From Osmia lignaria lignaria (taxonomy: Eukaryota; Arthropoda; Insecta; Hymenoptera; Megachilidae), in assembly GCF_051020975.1 (NCBI RefSeq), contig NC_135042.1:6905888-6969887 (forward strand): a DNA stretch of 64,000 nucleotides. Direction: 5' to 3'. The notes under the pieces were generated by a model. The model was not told the DNA's origin and did no database searches. It saw only the letters and a program-made list of their open reading frames with translations. The translations under genes and the position numbers were made by a program. Positions 52,595-64,000 of the stretch are shown here, piece by piece (position 1 is the first letter of the stretch; every line of letters begins with the position of its first letter).

Positions 52595-52790
52595 CACAAG
52601 CATAAACTTGGTAGTAAAGTTTCGGAAGGTGGCAGAAAAATTTGCGCAGCTTACGAGTTTGATACCGTAAGTGAACAGATTGCACAAAAGTGGATTTAAA
52701 AATTTAACAGCGGCGATGAAATTCTTGAAGATAAGGTACCGTGAGAAGGACGGATAAGTCTTCTGAAATATACAAGGTGTCTCGTCGAGG
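52595..52790 (+). pseudogene. mariner transposase N-terminal fragment, inactivated
   Basis: The plus-strand frame reads HKHKLGSKVSEGGRKICAAY, then EFDTVSEQIAQKWI, stop, KFNSGDEILEDKVP, stop, EGRIS. This matches the mariner N-terminal helix-turn-helix (LGRKAAEAARNIC, DTVSERTAQRWF, KFRSGD, LEDEPRSGRP). Two in-frame stops and loss of similarity after about 52790 show it is dead. The start and catalytic region are absent. The 132-codon open frame on the opposite strand (52583-52981) is its shadow. Confidence 0.8.
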
Positions 52791-55700
52791 AAAGATACGA
52801 TTCGGTGAGAAAAATATAATTTTGGATAAAATTTTGTTACGATGAAATGAAATTTATTTTGCGCAGATTCGTTCTTCAGAGTCTTTCTCAAAGCCGATTT
52901 CAAAGTGAATATAAAATTAGCGAAGCAAGGAAAGTTATATGCATTTGCATACAGTGCGAGAAAAGTCAACAAAACTAGCAATTACTGCACACTTATCAAG
53001 AGACCCGAACTGTACTCGTGTTATCAGGGTGGCTGCTTGAACTTTGGATCGCTAGACGATTGTTGGTGATACTTCAGAGAGGAAAATGGTGCTTCCACGC
53101 AAACATGAAGGGTAGATCTGCAGAATCGTAGCATGAACGGTATATTGATCCTCGTTCCGTTCTCTCCTTTCAATTAAATCAATCTCTTTCGTAAATGACT
53201 GTTTGAAGTACCCTATTCTCGCGCGAGTCTGTTCCATCTTCAGTCTCATCAGTGGTATGGCGCTTACTACACCTTCATTGATTTCGCTGCTTCTATCGGT
53301 AGACCATTCTCCAGCATCGCAAGATTATACGTACTTTGGTGTAACCACAAGACTCGAAGAGCTGCAGATAGTTAAACAAACCCTTCTCAAACGTTTCGTA
53401 ACAAACGACGATAGACGAAGATTGGACTACGTTCGTCCCAACACTCCAGTTTCTGATCTTTGCCTCCCTTTCGCTGTCATGTATAATAAACGTTGGATTA
53501 TCGCATAATTTTGGCGATTGTTGGAATAATTGCACTGAATCCATTAAACGTACAAATTATCTCTTAATTACTATTTTAGATTTGAATATTTTCCCACCCC
53601 TTTTAAGAATACGAAGTTGCAAGAATACCGATAACAATTATTTTAATAATTTGAGTTATTATGATTTTGAAAATGAATTTTTAAGAAAAGATTTAATAAA
53701 CTTTTTCAACGAATACCACCTGCCCCCAAAGTAGCAAAGGATTGCGACAAGCAGTAATTAATTTCTGAATAAATTGATTTCACAAAAATTAAAATTAAGT
53801 TTAGGACTTTTTTAAATTATCTAACAGAAGCAACTTATATAAATCTAAGAAAAGCACGTAGTATGTCTTGATAACGTTTATTCGTACTGTTATATCATCA
53901 GATGGACCGGGTTATAAATGTACATCTCGAACGAAGCTATTTGTGTAATGCGAATCTCAAATAGCACCTGAGATTATATGAAACATGGTTTAATATCTAA
54001 TTTAACACGTGTTGAATATTTAATGTATATGCAGTATACCAAATATATGCGAAGCTTGTTCAGTGGAATGGACCATATTAATCGTACCTAATTGTGCTTT
54101 AAAATCATGCTTTTACAAATTTCAACGTAATTTATAGCGAATTATAAAATTATTGACACAATCAGTTTCGATAGGGATTAAATTATTATTATAATATGTG
54201 TGACGTGGTATAACGAATATAGTATTATGATATCTGTTTTATTTAAATAAAATAATTGCAAGAAATCAAGGTGAATTAATTCTTTTTTGATCCACTGCAT
54301 GTGCATTAAATATTCTCCTTCTTTTTCTTATTTATTAATTATTAAATTATATACCCATTAACAGTCATATTGACCTTAGTAATAAAAGATGAAAATAGAA
54401 AATAAAAACGAAACAAAACCCATAGTATAATACTGTTAAATGTAATGAAAAGTAGACTGCATGGAAGACATACTGATGTTTAAAACCATAAAAAGTCAGA
54501 AATATTTCACGGTAATAACCGTATGTTAAGAGAAATACAGAGGAAGTTTGAACGTCCATTTAGACTGTTAAAGTGGAACAATGCGGTGAACATAATTTAT
54601 ATTATACAATTCTTCTATGTATCTGCAAGATGTTTCTTAAATTTCAAGGAATACGGTACCATATGAATATGAAATAAATATTTCATATACAGAAATGTTA
54701 AAGTGAATATAAACAGCGCTGGATAAAGGGAAGGTCTAAGGGGGCTGTACTCCCGGGCCCCATTGTAAGCATTCGCATATTGGCATAAATATTTGTAGTC
54801 TACTTATAATTAAATAAAATTAATTTTGAATATTGTTAATATTTTATTAACATGGCAAGGTAACAATCTAAAAGTTTAAATTTGAAAACTAATCGATCGT
54901 GCCCTATTCAATTAACGTTTTAGTGTATCTTATAGGCAGTTCATCTGTTAATGCTTCCCCCTTTACTGATTGACAAGTTAAAGCCTGAAATCCGATACAG
55001 AATTTAATTAACATTTCTCACGTACATTCAAAGCAGCCGAACAACAGCTGAACGAGATCGAGAATCGTTGTACCGGAATGATATCGTTGGTGAATTCTAG
55101 AACTCGATCACAGGATTTCCAGAACGTTATCCAGCAAAGATAGTTGGAATTCGTTGGTGATCAAAGAGTCGAAACTCGACGTAGCGTCGTCAAAGATCTT
55201 TATTGCTTAGGAGATTACTAGCTTCCACGCACACACACGCAGCTCACGTATTCCTTGGAAATTCTCAGTTAGTCAGTTACGCTTTATGTATGTAATTTAT
55301 ACATAGTTTCGAAGAATAAAGTGGATGCAGAAGAACTGTATCGCGAAAGATAGCCAATCGTAGTTAGGTAAAAGAGAGTGGATCAAGATAAGAAGGTTAA
55401 GGAAAAACCACATTAGAATGTTTTGGAATAGAAATATTCTAAAGAATATTTAAACAAAAATATGCAATGTCTATTAAAAGACGAAGAAAAATAAAATCAC
55501 AAATGTAATAAACGGAAAAATGTTCATTACAGACATAACGTTGCTACAAATTGACTGGAATCGTTGGTATTTTGTAATTTTCATTCATTTTTATATATTT
55601 TATAATTTTCAGAAAAATGTCCTAATTTACTTTTCAGCTATTCTGAGTATACAACGGCACTGATTGTTTCACACTCGTCTAATCTCTGTTTATTGTACAT

Positions 55701-56687
55701 TTATCTGGCTCTGGAAAGCTGAAAGTTTACGACTAGCTTTAGTACTTCACCAGCCATTTACTCAATTTATAGGAGTATAGTAAACTGGTTTTTCCTATTA
55801 ACGCTAATATACCGTGCTATTTACTTTACGATGGTAAACTTTAGTAATTTAATAGTCACTCGGCCAATCTACACGAGCATAGTAAACGGATTTCTTTTAG
55901 TAGCGTTAATGTACAATTCCTGGCATGGTAGACTTCCCTGAGGAAAATGACGATATAGAAAAGAAAAGCCCATCATTTCTCAGAATAGTCAAAAGTTACC
56001 AGTATGCTTATTTAGAAAAACAATTAATATAATTTGTAATTATTAAGTGTTATAAAATTTTCTTGAATAAATATTCTCTAGGAACGTCTACAGCGCTCGA
56101 TACTGTACTTCACTGCTTGATATACTTGAAATTAACCTAAATTTCAGTCGCGTGATAACAAAGAAAAAGTTGCAGGTATAATTTGACGAACAAAGTCGAA
56201 GGTTCCTTAAAATAAAATTTTGTTGTTCAAGGAAGTTATCCTTATTCCTAGCTGCTAGTTTAATAATGCAATCCTTCAGTGTTAAGTCAAGTAAACGGGC
56301 TAACTATAATTTATTACCATAATCACTGGTTACACAACTGACTTCGTGACTATGGATATTGTTAGCGTGTTCCTCGCGGTACTCTTGTTGCTTCAGGAAT
56401 GTCTGCTTGACCTAGAAATACTGACACAGTATGCCAGCTCCTGCTAGACGTTGTGTACAGTGGCGAATACGAATGCTTTCTCGCATTTAAGGATAGCGAT
56501 GCGAATGATACCATTCCGAAAACTTATAATCAATATCAATTTCATACTATCACGAAAATATGAATGCACTGTTTCCTTGTTACGATTTTTTTTTTACAGA
56601 TCCAAGTGACTTGGATCCAGGATTTTCAGGCGAAGTCTTCAAAATCAGAATTATGTGGCAACATACTTTTTCATATACAACTTTTTT
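52791..56687. other. non-coding stretch, no gene seen
   Basis: A 101-codon plus-strand frame at 53203-53508 is unrecognised. At about 55031-55150 a frame FKAAEQQLNEIENRC... runs 37 codons in coding-like composition before a stop, with no good splice sites. The rest is AT-rich. Confidence 0.45.
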
Positions 56688-56857
56688 ACTGTGGATTCTC
56701 GTTATATTGCCATGTGAGCAATATGTCTTTCACACGAATTTGCAATACCAGTGCAATAAGAAGATCTCTACTTCCCTCTCCAAATGAGAGCTTGGAAGTT
56801 TGACAAATTTTCCGCCCCTATAGCTTCACCTGCGGCAATATAACGAGAGTCTACTGT
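56688..56857. mobile_element. pogo/Tc1-like MITE, CAGTAGACTC ends, TA flanked
   Basis: The left end CTGTGGATTCTCGTTATATT (preceded by TA) and the inverted right end CAGTAGACTCTCGTTATATT (followed by TA) share CTCGTTATATTGCC. The element is about 170 bases, with no transposase. The right end is nearly identical to the MITE at 20277, so the two belong to one family. Confidence 0.7.
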
Positions 56858-59800
56858 ATACCAATATAACTTGTGTACACCATGCGGCGATTATTAGTAT
56901 ATCTACATATACGAATTTATATGACGTCCTCATCGATAGCAACCATAATCATAACCATTTTCCTTCCACAACTCTTTATGACCTCTTATAGTCTTGAAGC
57001 GATCATGTTTTCTTTACTTCTGGTAACCCTGCTTGGACCTAATAAGGCTAAACGTGGGTTCCAGTCCTAAAATTGAATAAACTGATCTGATGAGATACTT
57101 GATCATTGCCAGACTTTTGGAACACCCTATATAAAGTGAGTTAGTCCCGGGTAGATCAGCTGGTAATTAATAGGAAACAGAGAAATGGTAAGATTTTTGC
57201 GGGAATCGTAGCGTGAATAAGAAGTTCTAATAGCAATACAAGAAGAAAAATGGCTCGCTGTTAAGGAGCAAAATCTTCTGGCAGAAGACTTCTGGTCTTC
57301 TGGATAAGATCGTGTTTCCTAACTGGAGGGATATGAAAGTCAGGCTCCTTGAGGAATACCGGAGCCGAAAGGGTCGGATAGATATTGCGAGAAGTGATTT
57401 ATGCGAGGAGTGCGAGACTGCATATTGCTAGCAAAGATCCGCATATAGAGTTCGTTCGCGGTGTCAGTATGATCGAACTCGTACATAACGACTACACGGT
57501 GAAAACTTACACCTGTGTGTGGGTGGCCAACGTGCACAGGTGGATGTTCGCGTACTGACACGAAAGTAGGTTTCTTTGCTATACGGCTTTGAAACACTGC
57601 GGCTACCGATACTAATGCTTATGCCAATATTCCTCGTGGATGTGCTAACTCTCTTTCTTCAATTTACATCAATGGCAATTCCATTTGCAAACTTCGAAAT
57701 CTCAAGATCAAATGAAATTAGCAGAGATTTTTGGTTGTTACAGAATAATCTTTTGATTGCAATTAATATGGTTGAAGGTTCTAGAGCAGAGATGATGAAC
57801 TGGAGGCCCGCGGGCTAAATGTGTTGTTATAAAGTATCGCAGGAGAGCTATCCTTTCTATACCTATCTGACTTCGCTGTCATATGGTGTAAACTTAGCGG
57901 TTATGCAACTAACTGTAAGTAATGGGGGAGTAACCTAGTTGGTAATGGGAGAATGGATTTACTGATGGTGAGGAGTGCCTAGCCTGTGACGAGAAAGAAG
58001 TTCGTCACCCCTGTTCTAGAGCATTCAGCTACTCCAAATATTTTGCTTAACACTTGGATGGTGGTTAATGGGTTAGGTAATGGGTCATATAGGAAGTTCA
58101 GATTGTAACATTTAATCAATATTGTAATAATTGGAAAGGAAATTTTATAAATGCTTTGTATAGAAAGAGGGTAATTACTGCCCAGTTGCATAATAAACAA
58201 AATAAATACATGTATGTGTAAAATTAATTATCTTTCATTTTCATTTTCCATACTTAATACCCTTTGATTTTTCTAAGAAATTTATTAAGTAATTGAAGCT
58301 AAAAATAAAGGTAATAATAAACGAGATAAGTTTTGTCAGAAATTTGTATGATTTTTTAAAATTTATAATCGTCCCCTATCAGCAGAAGAGTACACTTGTA
58401 TACGGGACAAATAGAACCCGCATACTTTTTTGCAACGTTCTCATAGTTTACCTCCAAAGGGTTGATTGATATTTATTTAATGGAAACAGTGAAAAAATAG
58501 TGGTAATATTTTCTTATCATGTAAGAGGAGTTTATTCCTCATTAGGAATAATTTTAAATTGTTTTTCCCAGAACTACTAATGAGATGTTTTATATGAAAA
58601 ATTCAAAATATCTCCAAATATAGAATAATTAATAATCCGTGAGATACTTTTAATTTTTGATATGAAATTTAAAAAAGAGATGCATCGCTGCATTTATAAA
58701 AAAATGACTCCTATATTATTAAACATTTTTATATCTTTGATCAAATTCGAAATATAGCTCAGCATTACACTGATGCGATGATCGAATGATAATATGTGTA
58801 TTTTATCCTGTATCTGTTTCGTGATTACACCTTTTGTAATTTCCGCTGAAACATTTTAAAGCAGTGCTAAGCTTCAAATTTACGAAGTTTCAACTAACTT
58901 TGTCTCTGTTCTGGTACTATAGGAACGTTGACTCGTAGCCCGTTATATTAGAGAAGTATGTACCAGTAAATATGATTACACTCCGTGAGAACATGTTAAT
59001 TTCCGTGACGACGAATGAAAGGAGTAAGAAGTTCTCTCAGTGCACAGCTCTGTTTAGTGATTTATGACGTGAAAATTCGTTTCACACATCTCGTTTCTCA
59101 ATTTTCATTTATCTCATTCTGTAAAACTTCTTTGTTACCTTTTTAACAATTTTAAAGCTCCTTAATTTACATTATCAAATTGCATATCAATATTTTCTTC
59201 ATAATTAAAATTTCCATTACTTTAAAAAATAATATTGCAAATGTAAAATGTACAAAATTAATTAAGCTTAGATACAAATACAAGAAGGTTTAAACTTGTA
59301 TAATTGTGATTGAAAAGGGTGGAGTGAAATTGAAAAATACTTTTAAAAATGAATATGCGTACTTCAAATTGCAAAATATACGAATATAAGGTAATTGTGA
59401 TTTAAGTGAAGGGTCGAAGTTGAATTGAGAGTCAAATAGGGTAGTTTTAGATGACATTACAGGAAATGATCAACGTGGCATAGTTATAACGAGTTCGTGA
59501 ACGAATTTTAGAGTACACTTCGAACAACGTACCAGTCGTAATTATATTTGGTGCTATACAGATATACTAGTGAAAGAAAAACTCTATTGTTATATTTTTA
59601 AACCTTTACTAGAGAGTTTTATCTACAAGAATCTCCCCACGTACAGGTAATTATCAATAACTATTAACTAATCATTTTCGTATTATTCCATTGGGATTTC
59701 TTAAATTTTCCAAATGCCAATTTATATTAAAAAAATTTTTTTTTTAATTTTATGTTTCCATTTGTTGTAAAATAATATCACTGTGAATATCGGTGACTTT

Positions 59801-62736
59801 TTTAAACTTTAATTCTGCAGTACCGATTTTCTCAGCTGTCTACTTAAGCAAGCACTGTTTGAGCTGGAAGCACAGCTCCAGCCTCGAATTATTCGGATCG
59901 TAAATAATCAGTTGGCACCAAGTGATGCTTACTATCTAAGCTTCACATTTCATGTCATGCCCCGGTTACATTTAAAATATTTTCATCTCACGTTCTGTCG
60001 CGGTTCGACGAAACGCGGAACGTTTATATAAAATACTGGAGATTAATAAAACATTTGTTAATATTCCTATAATGTCTGTCAACTAATTTATATTAGTATA
60101 TATGGATATCGTCAAAAATAGGAACCTGAGAAATACTGCTTCAACATTAGAATTAATGAACAGTGTAATTAAGATATTTAAAAATCAAAATCTATAACGA
60201 TTTGCGAACAAAATATCTAGAAACGTTTCGTGAAATACATGGAAACGACGTTGACTTAAGGGTTGTATCTACTGTCACAGTTACTACACGTCTCGCTTTA
60301 AAAATTCTTTCAGAGTTCCTTTTCAGACGTTTCCATTTCACTTCGTCGCCGTTACCATGTACTTTTCTCGTCGAATCCGACTGAATAATGCAACCATTAC
60401 AGGGTATTCTTTTCCCTGATACGCTGCGCACTCCGTGAGCTCTCTAAACATCCACAAACGAGCAGTATTCATAACAGTTGATTCCATCTTCGTGCAAAGA
60501 CAGACGCTTGCTAGCAAATGACAAGTGCGCGAGCGTCAACCAAGGGATTACTCTTCTGCTTCTTTTTTTCTCTTCTTAACAAAAAAGCATACACTCGTGC
60601 TCAGTAAGTTAAAGCAGAAAATCTAAAAGGTTGTAAATGAAGGGGTCGAAACGCGATCTCGAGATCGTGGGTGGCTGGCAGTAAGTAGAGGGGGTAGGGA
60701 TGGCAAATGGGGAGGGGTGGATCAAGGGGTGCTCTAGACTCGATAATGAAATGGATGCCCTCGGGTACAAGCGAGCGAAGCAGAGCGTAGTGTGAAACCC
60801 ATTCGCAAATTAACCTTACTTATTCATTAACGCTAACGACCAGCATTGCCTTCAACCATCTCCCACTTCCCACTCTTCACCTATCCATCACTTTTCTCTT
60901 CCTTGGGGGAAGAACTCGGCAGACAGGAAATCTACCGCTCATTAATTTTTTACCGTGTCATCTACGTTTGACATTTTTACCAGCAGCGGTTTGCGTGGAT
61001 CTGATGTTAGCATTATTCAAAGGTATATCAGCTTCCCAGCGCTATTGTTTTCTCGAGATAAATTACCGAGTTGAAGTAATCTTGAGGTCTGTCTAGGACG
61101 CGAATGAATCTTACAATGTGTGCTTAAAAGAGTGAAGGGATTTATTGAAAGTAAGAGAAGGATTTTTTTCATCTCAAATACAAATTTCGAATTTTTAAAA
61201 TATATAATATTTAATTGGTTCAATATTTTAGTTATTCTATAATTTAAAAATAATGTTGTATTTGTAATGAAACTTATTCGAAGAATTCTGTCGCAGAATT
61301 CGCGTGGCTGGACTATCGTAATCATTTGTATTCTTTGCAAAGCGTCCACCGAATAGCAAAGAGTTAAAGAAAAATGGTCATCCATTGAACTGGATGATGA
61401 GAATACGTGACAAGGAAAACATTCCACGAATTCAAGAAAGGCTAGTTAGAAACGACAGGTTTCTTTTATATAAAATTATAATTAAATTATAGAAGACCTA
61501 CATATTTAAAATATTAATGATAATTTAAAACAGCTATCAGACGAATATCGCAACGATAGACGATGATCCAATTTAAAAGTTTGATATCTTTTAATTCAAT
61601 TAAAGCGAGCGCCACGATACAGAACGTATCCTTTCATCGAATTAACGGATTACTCGAGCGGTAAGAACAATTTCATAGAGAAGAATTCCAGTTCTTTCTG
61701 AATTTCAATAAGACATCTTGGGAACGAGCAAAGGGACGAAGAAGTGTGACTAATCGACCTGCTTAAGGAAATGGACGTCGTTCTATAATCTGAAAGGTGG
61801 AAAGGAAAAAATCTTAAACAATTATCGCGAAACCCAAGTGCAGAGGAAATCCTGTAACGATAACTCCAACAGAAAGGGAGGACAGAGGGTCGGCGAGGTG
61901 AGGGGCAAGGTTTAGACGGTTGGAACGAGCAGAAAAATTGCTTTAAACGGAAAAAATGTGGCAAGAGACCGCAGACTTGGGCTCAACGTCATTCTACTCC
62001 TTTTCACGAACTTTTCTGTCCCTCTTTCGTGTCCTCTTTCCTTCCTCCCTACTACACTCATTTCTCATGGCAAGGGTAAGTCGGCGAGGGAAATACGCTT
62101 GCCGTCTCTGTTGGTAATTTTTCAACCCTCTCTTTGAGTCACCTCATCCCTTTAAACTACCAGCTCTCGTGTCTACCACCCTGTCTCTCTGCCCCCCACT
62201 CTTACATCTTCTAAGCAGTATTTCGTGGCCTCCGACACCGATCCTTGTCTCTCGCGCGTATAATTTCTCAAGCACCCGCGCAGCTGCTTTTCCCTGTAGC
62301 TGCTTATACATACCAGGCCCAACGCCGTGTAACGAGCGTCACATCAGATAGTCGACCCATTATTCGATGTACCGATCACCTTTGTTTATCGAGCTAAAGT
62401 GTTTAACGTGTCTATTGGTGGGCGAACGTGATTACAAAAGCGGTTCACCCAGACGGTTTGCTACAACGTTCCTTGATTAGAGCTAGATTGACTAGTATTC
62501 GATGTACAACCAAGATAGAATGGCTCGGTTGTGCTCTTGCGAGAACCGTAGGATTGGTTCCGAGGAGAGATTAGAAAATGCTTCCGTGCACGGAACCGTG
62601 TACCTCCGGTTACCTTCTCGTCTTGCCCCTTTGTTCACAGAATAGTTTATTCGTGACAACGCATTAGATGCAATAGCTTGAGCTCATTCAATTAGTTCGC
62701 ATCGAGTAAACGTATTTTGTACTATTATCCATTTCT
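56858..62736. other. non-coding stretch, no gene seen
   Basis: ACACCCTATATAAAG near 57121 may be a solo element end. GC-richer blocks lie at about 57180-57600, 60200-60560 and 60640-62640, the last broad and CpG-rich with pyrimidine tracts. A 14-base palindrome CGATCTCGAGATCG lies at 60654-60667. Frames of 60-136 codons here show no recognisable family. Confidence 0.5.
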
Positions 62737-62948
62737 TTAATCCTCGAACAGCGTGACTCAAACTTACAAGAAATACACAAGGATATCAATCTAAAGTTAA
62801 ATGTATCATTTTTAAACGAAAGAGTTTCCTATATTGAAAGAATAATTTTCAAAGGAACAGTGCAAAATTTAGAAAATTAAAATAATGTAAAATACAGAAT
62901 TAGATTAAAATTAGGGCTCTCTCCATGGTCCGCTGTCCGAGGATTAAT
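62737..62948 (+). mobile_element. complete piggyBac-like MITE, TTAA flanked
   Basis: TTAATCCTCGAACAGCG at 62737 and the complement of the right end (TTAATCCTCGGACAGCGGAC, ending 62948) form inverted repeats of about 17 bases with one mismatch, flanked by TTAA. Length is 212 bases with no coding capacity. Partial relatives are at about 11087, 12290, 13069, 21427 and 47190, so this copy defines the family. Confidence 0.8.
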
Positions 62949-64000
62949 TAGAGCTTATGGATAATACAGTTCAATTTTAAAGTACCAAACATTGATTTTT
63001 TAAATATACAGCTATCGTTGTTTTATGCCTTTATCTTTCATATTCAGGTGAGTTTTATACAGTCGTAATATGTTCAGTATCGTTAACGATCGGCCACTGA
63101 TGGCGCTATTTTCTGGATGGCTTTTTATTGATAAATTAGGACAATTTACATAATGTTTGTAGAATGATCAATAATAATGCAATGCTACCTAAATAATGGC
63201 ACAGCCTTAATTGCATAATTGGTGATACAACAGTGGCGTTGATATTCAACGAAACAACAATACAGAGTAAAATTGAAAATCTAAACAAATAATCTTATGA
63301 TCATTTTGAAATAGAAATATTTCTTTAAATTAAATTATATTAATACTTCAAAATATTTCAACGCCTATATTAAACCATTTAAATGAATTTAATTACTATT
63401 CCGAGTAGATCAAATTACACCGTTGAAAAATTTATCTCCTTCGTAATTGATTGATATGTGTTCTTACGAAGAGGAAGTTAGGTCTCAGAAGTGGTTTATG
63501 TAAATTTGAAGGTAGGGAGTAATGGGTTGAGATATGCAGATGCGATGACGTAGGAGGGTAGGAAAGTTTCTAGAACGCGCGAAAATGCCCAAGTGTTCTT
63601 GTTGTCATAAACACAAGTAGTGTACGTGATGTTGTGTCATGTAGAAAATGATAATGAAACGTTATTATCAGGAATTAAAGTAATAACATCCTTTACAAAG
63701 TGATTAAACAATGTTTCTTAATTGTTTCTCATTCCTATTATCTACACGATGATTATTACTAGAATCAAAAATAACTGCTATGAGTGTAAATATTTTTTAA
63801 TATTATTATATAAAATCTATAAAATTGAATGATTAAAAGCTATATTATTTTATTAATATCTGCTTTGTGTATAAATCACTAATGTAAGATCAACATCACT
63901 TTACCGCATAAGACAATTATTTTTAATCACTTTGTGACGTAATATTTTTATAATATTTTCCATCCTATTATAAACAATAAGTAGTTGCAACAAGAAAAGG
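62949..64000. other. non-coding right end, no gene seen
   Basis: AT-rich sequence with no open frame above 60 codons and no recognised element. Confidence 0.55.

Noticed and set aside
52583..52981. 132-codon minus-strand frame with a signal-peptide-like start
   Set aside because: It is antisense to the mariner transposase fragment on the plus strand.
53203..53508. 101-codon plus-strand frame with a hydrophobic start
   Set aside because: No recognised family and overlapping frames on the other strand; could be revisited with transcript data.
61017..61427. 136-codon minus-strand frame
   Set aside because: No recognisable domain and composition consistent with chance.

Overview
This is eukaryotic, AT-rich, gene-poor nuclear DNA. 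It looks like an insect genome, most likely Hymenoptera (bee-like). The reasons are small phase-0 introns in the one clear gene, short GC-rich blocks in an AT-rich background, and many small decayed DNA transposons of piggyBac-, hAT-, pogo/Tc1- and mariner-like types. There are no operons, CRISPR arrays, rRNA genes or convincing tRNA genes. The species call is inference.

Left end (about 1-2600): one confident protein-coding gene on the minus strand, a five-exon ortholog of PPP1R21 (KLRAQ-motif protein, subunit 2 of the FERRY Rab5-effector complex). All splice junctions can be read. The predicted protein is 441 residues with a complete start and stop. It keeps the N-terminal KLRAQ coiled coil and the C-terminal coiled coil of the vertebrate protein, but a serine-rich linker stands where vertebrates have a large central region. 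The change lies inside a single exon, so splicing does not explain it.

Rest of the window (about 2600-64000): about 61 kb with no gene I can support. It could be intergenic or intronic. What can be recognised is mobile-element debris. A TTAA-bounded piggyBac-like family has related copies near 11.1, 12.3, 13.1, 21.4, 47.2 and 62.8 kb, and the 62.8 kb copy is complete. A second TTAA-bounded element sits at 24.3 kb. Elements with CAGTGGCG- or CATTGGCG-type ends lie at 8.2, 18.9 and 35.5 kb. Elements with CAGTAGACTC-type ends lie at 20.3 and 56.7 kb. A MITE with arms of about 90 bp and a GC-rich core is at 50.2 kb. Three decayed transposase fragments are a zinc-finger end at 46.1 kb, a helix-turn-helix piece at 47.4 kb and a mariner N-terminus at 52.6 kb. 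Short tandem arrays, palindromes and hairpins are scattered between them.

The remaining open frames are unrecognised, mostly low-complexity, and expected by chance in AT-rich DNA. No undescribed multi-gene system is evident. The most interesting biology is the shortened PPP1R21, followed by several regulatory-looking palindromes and the repeat families.
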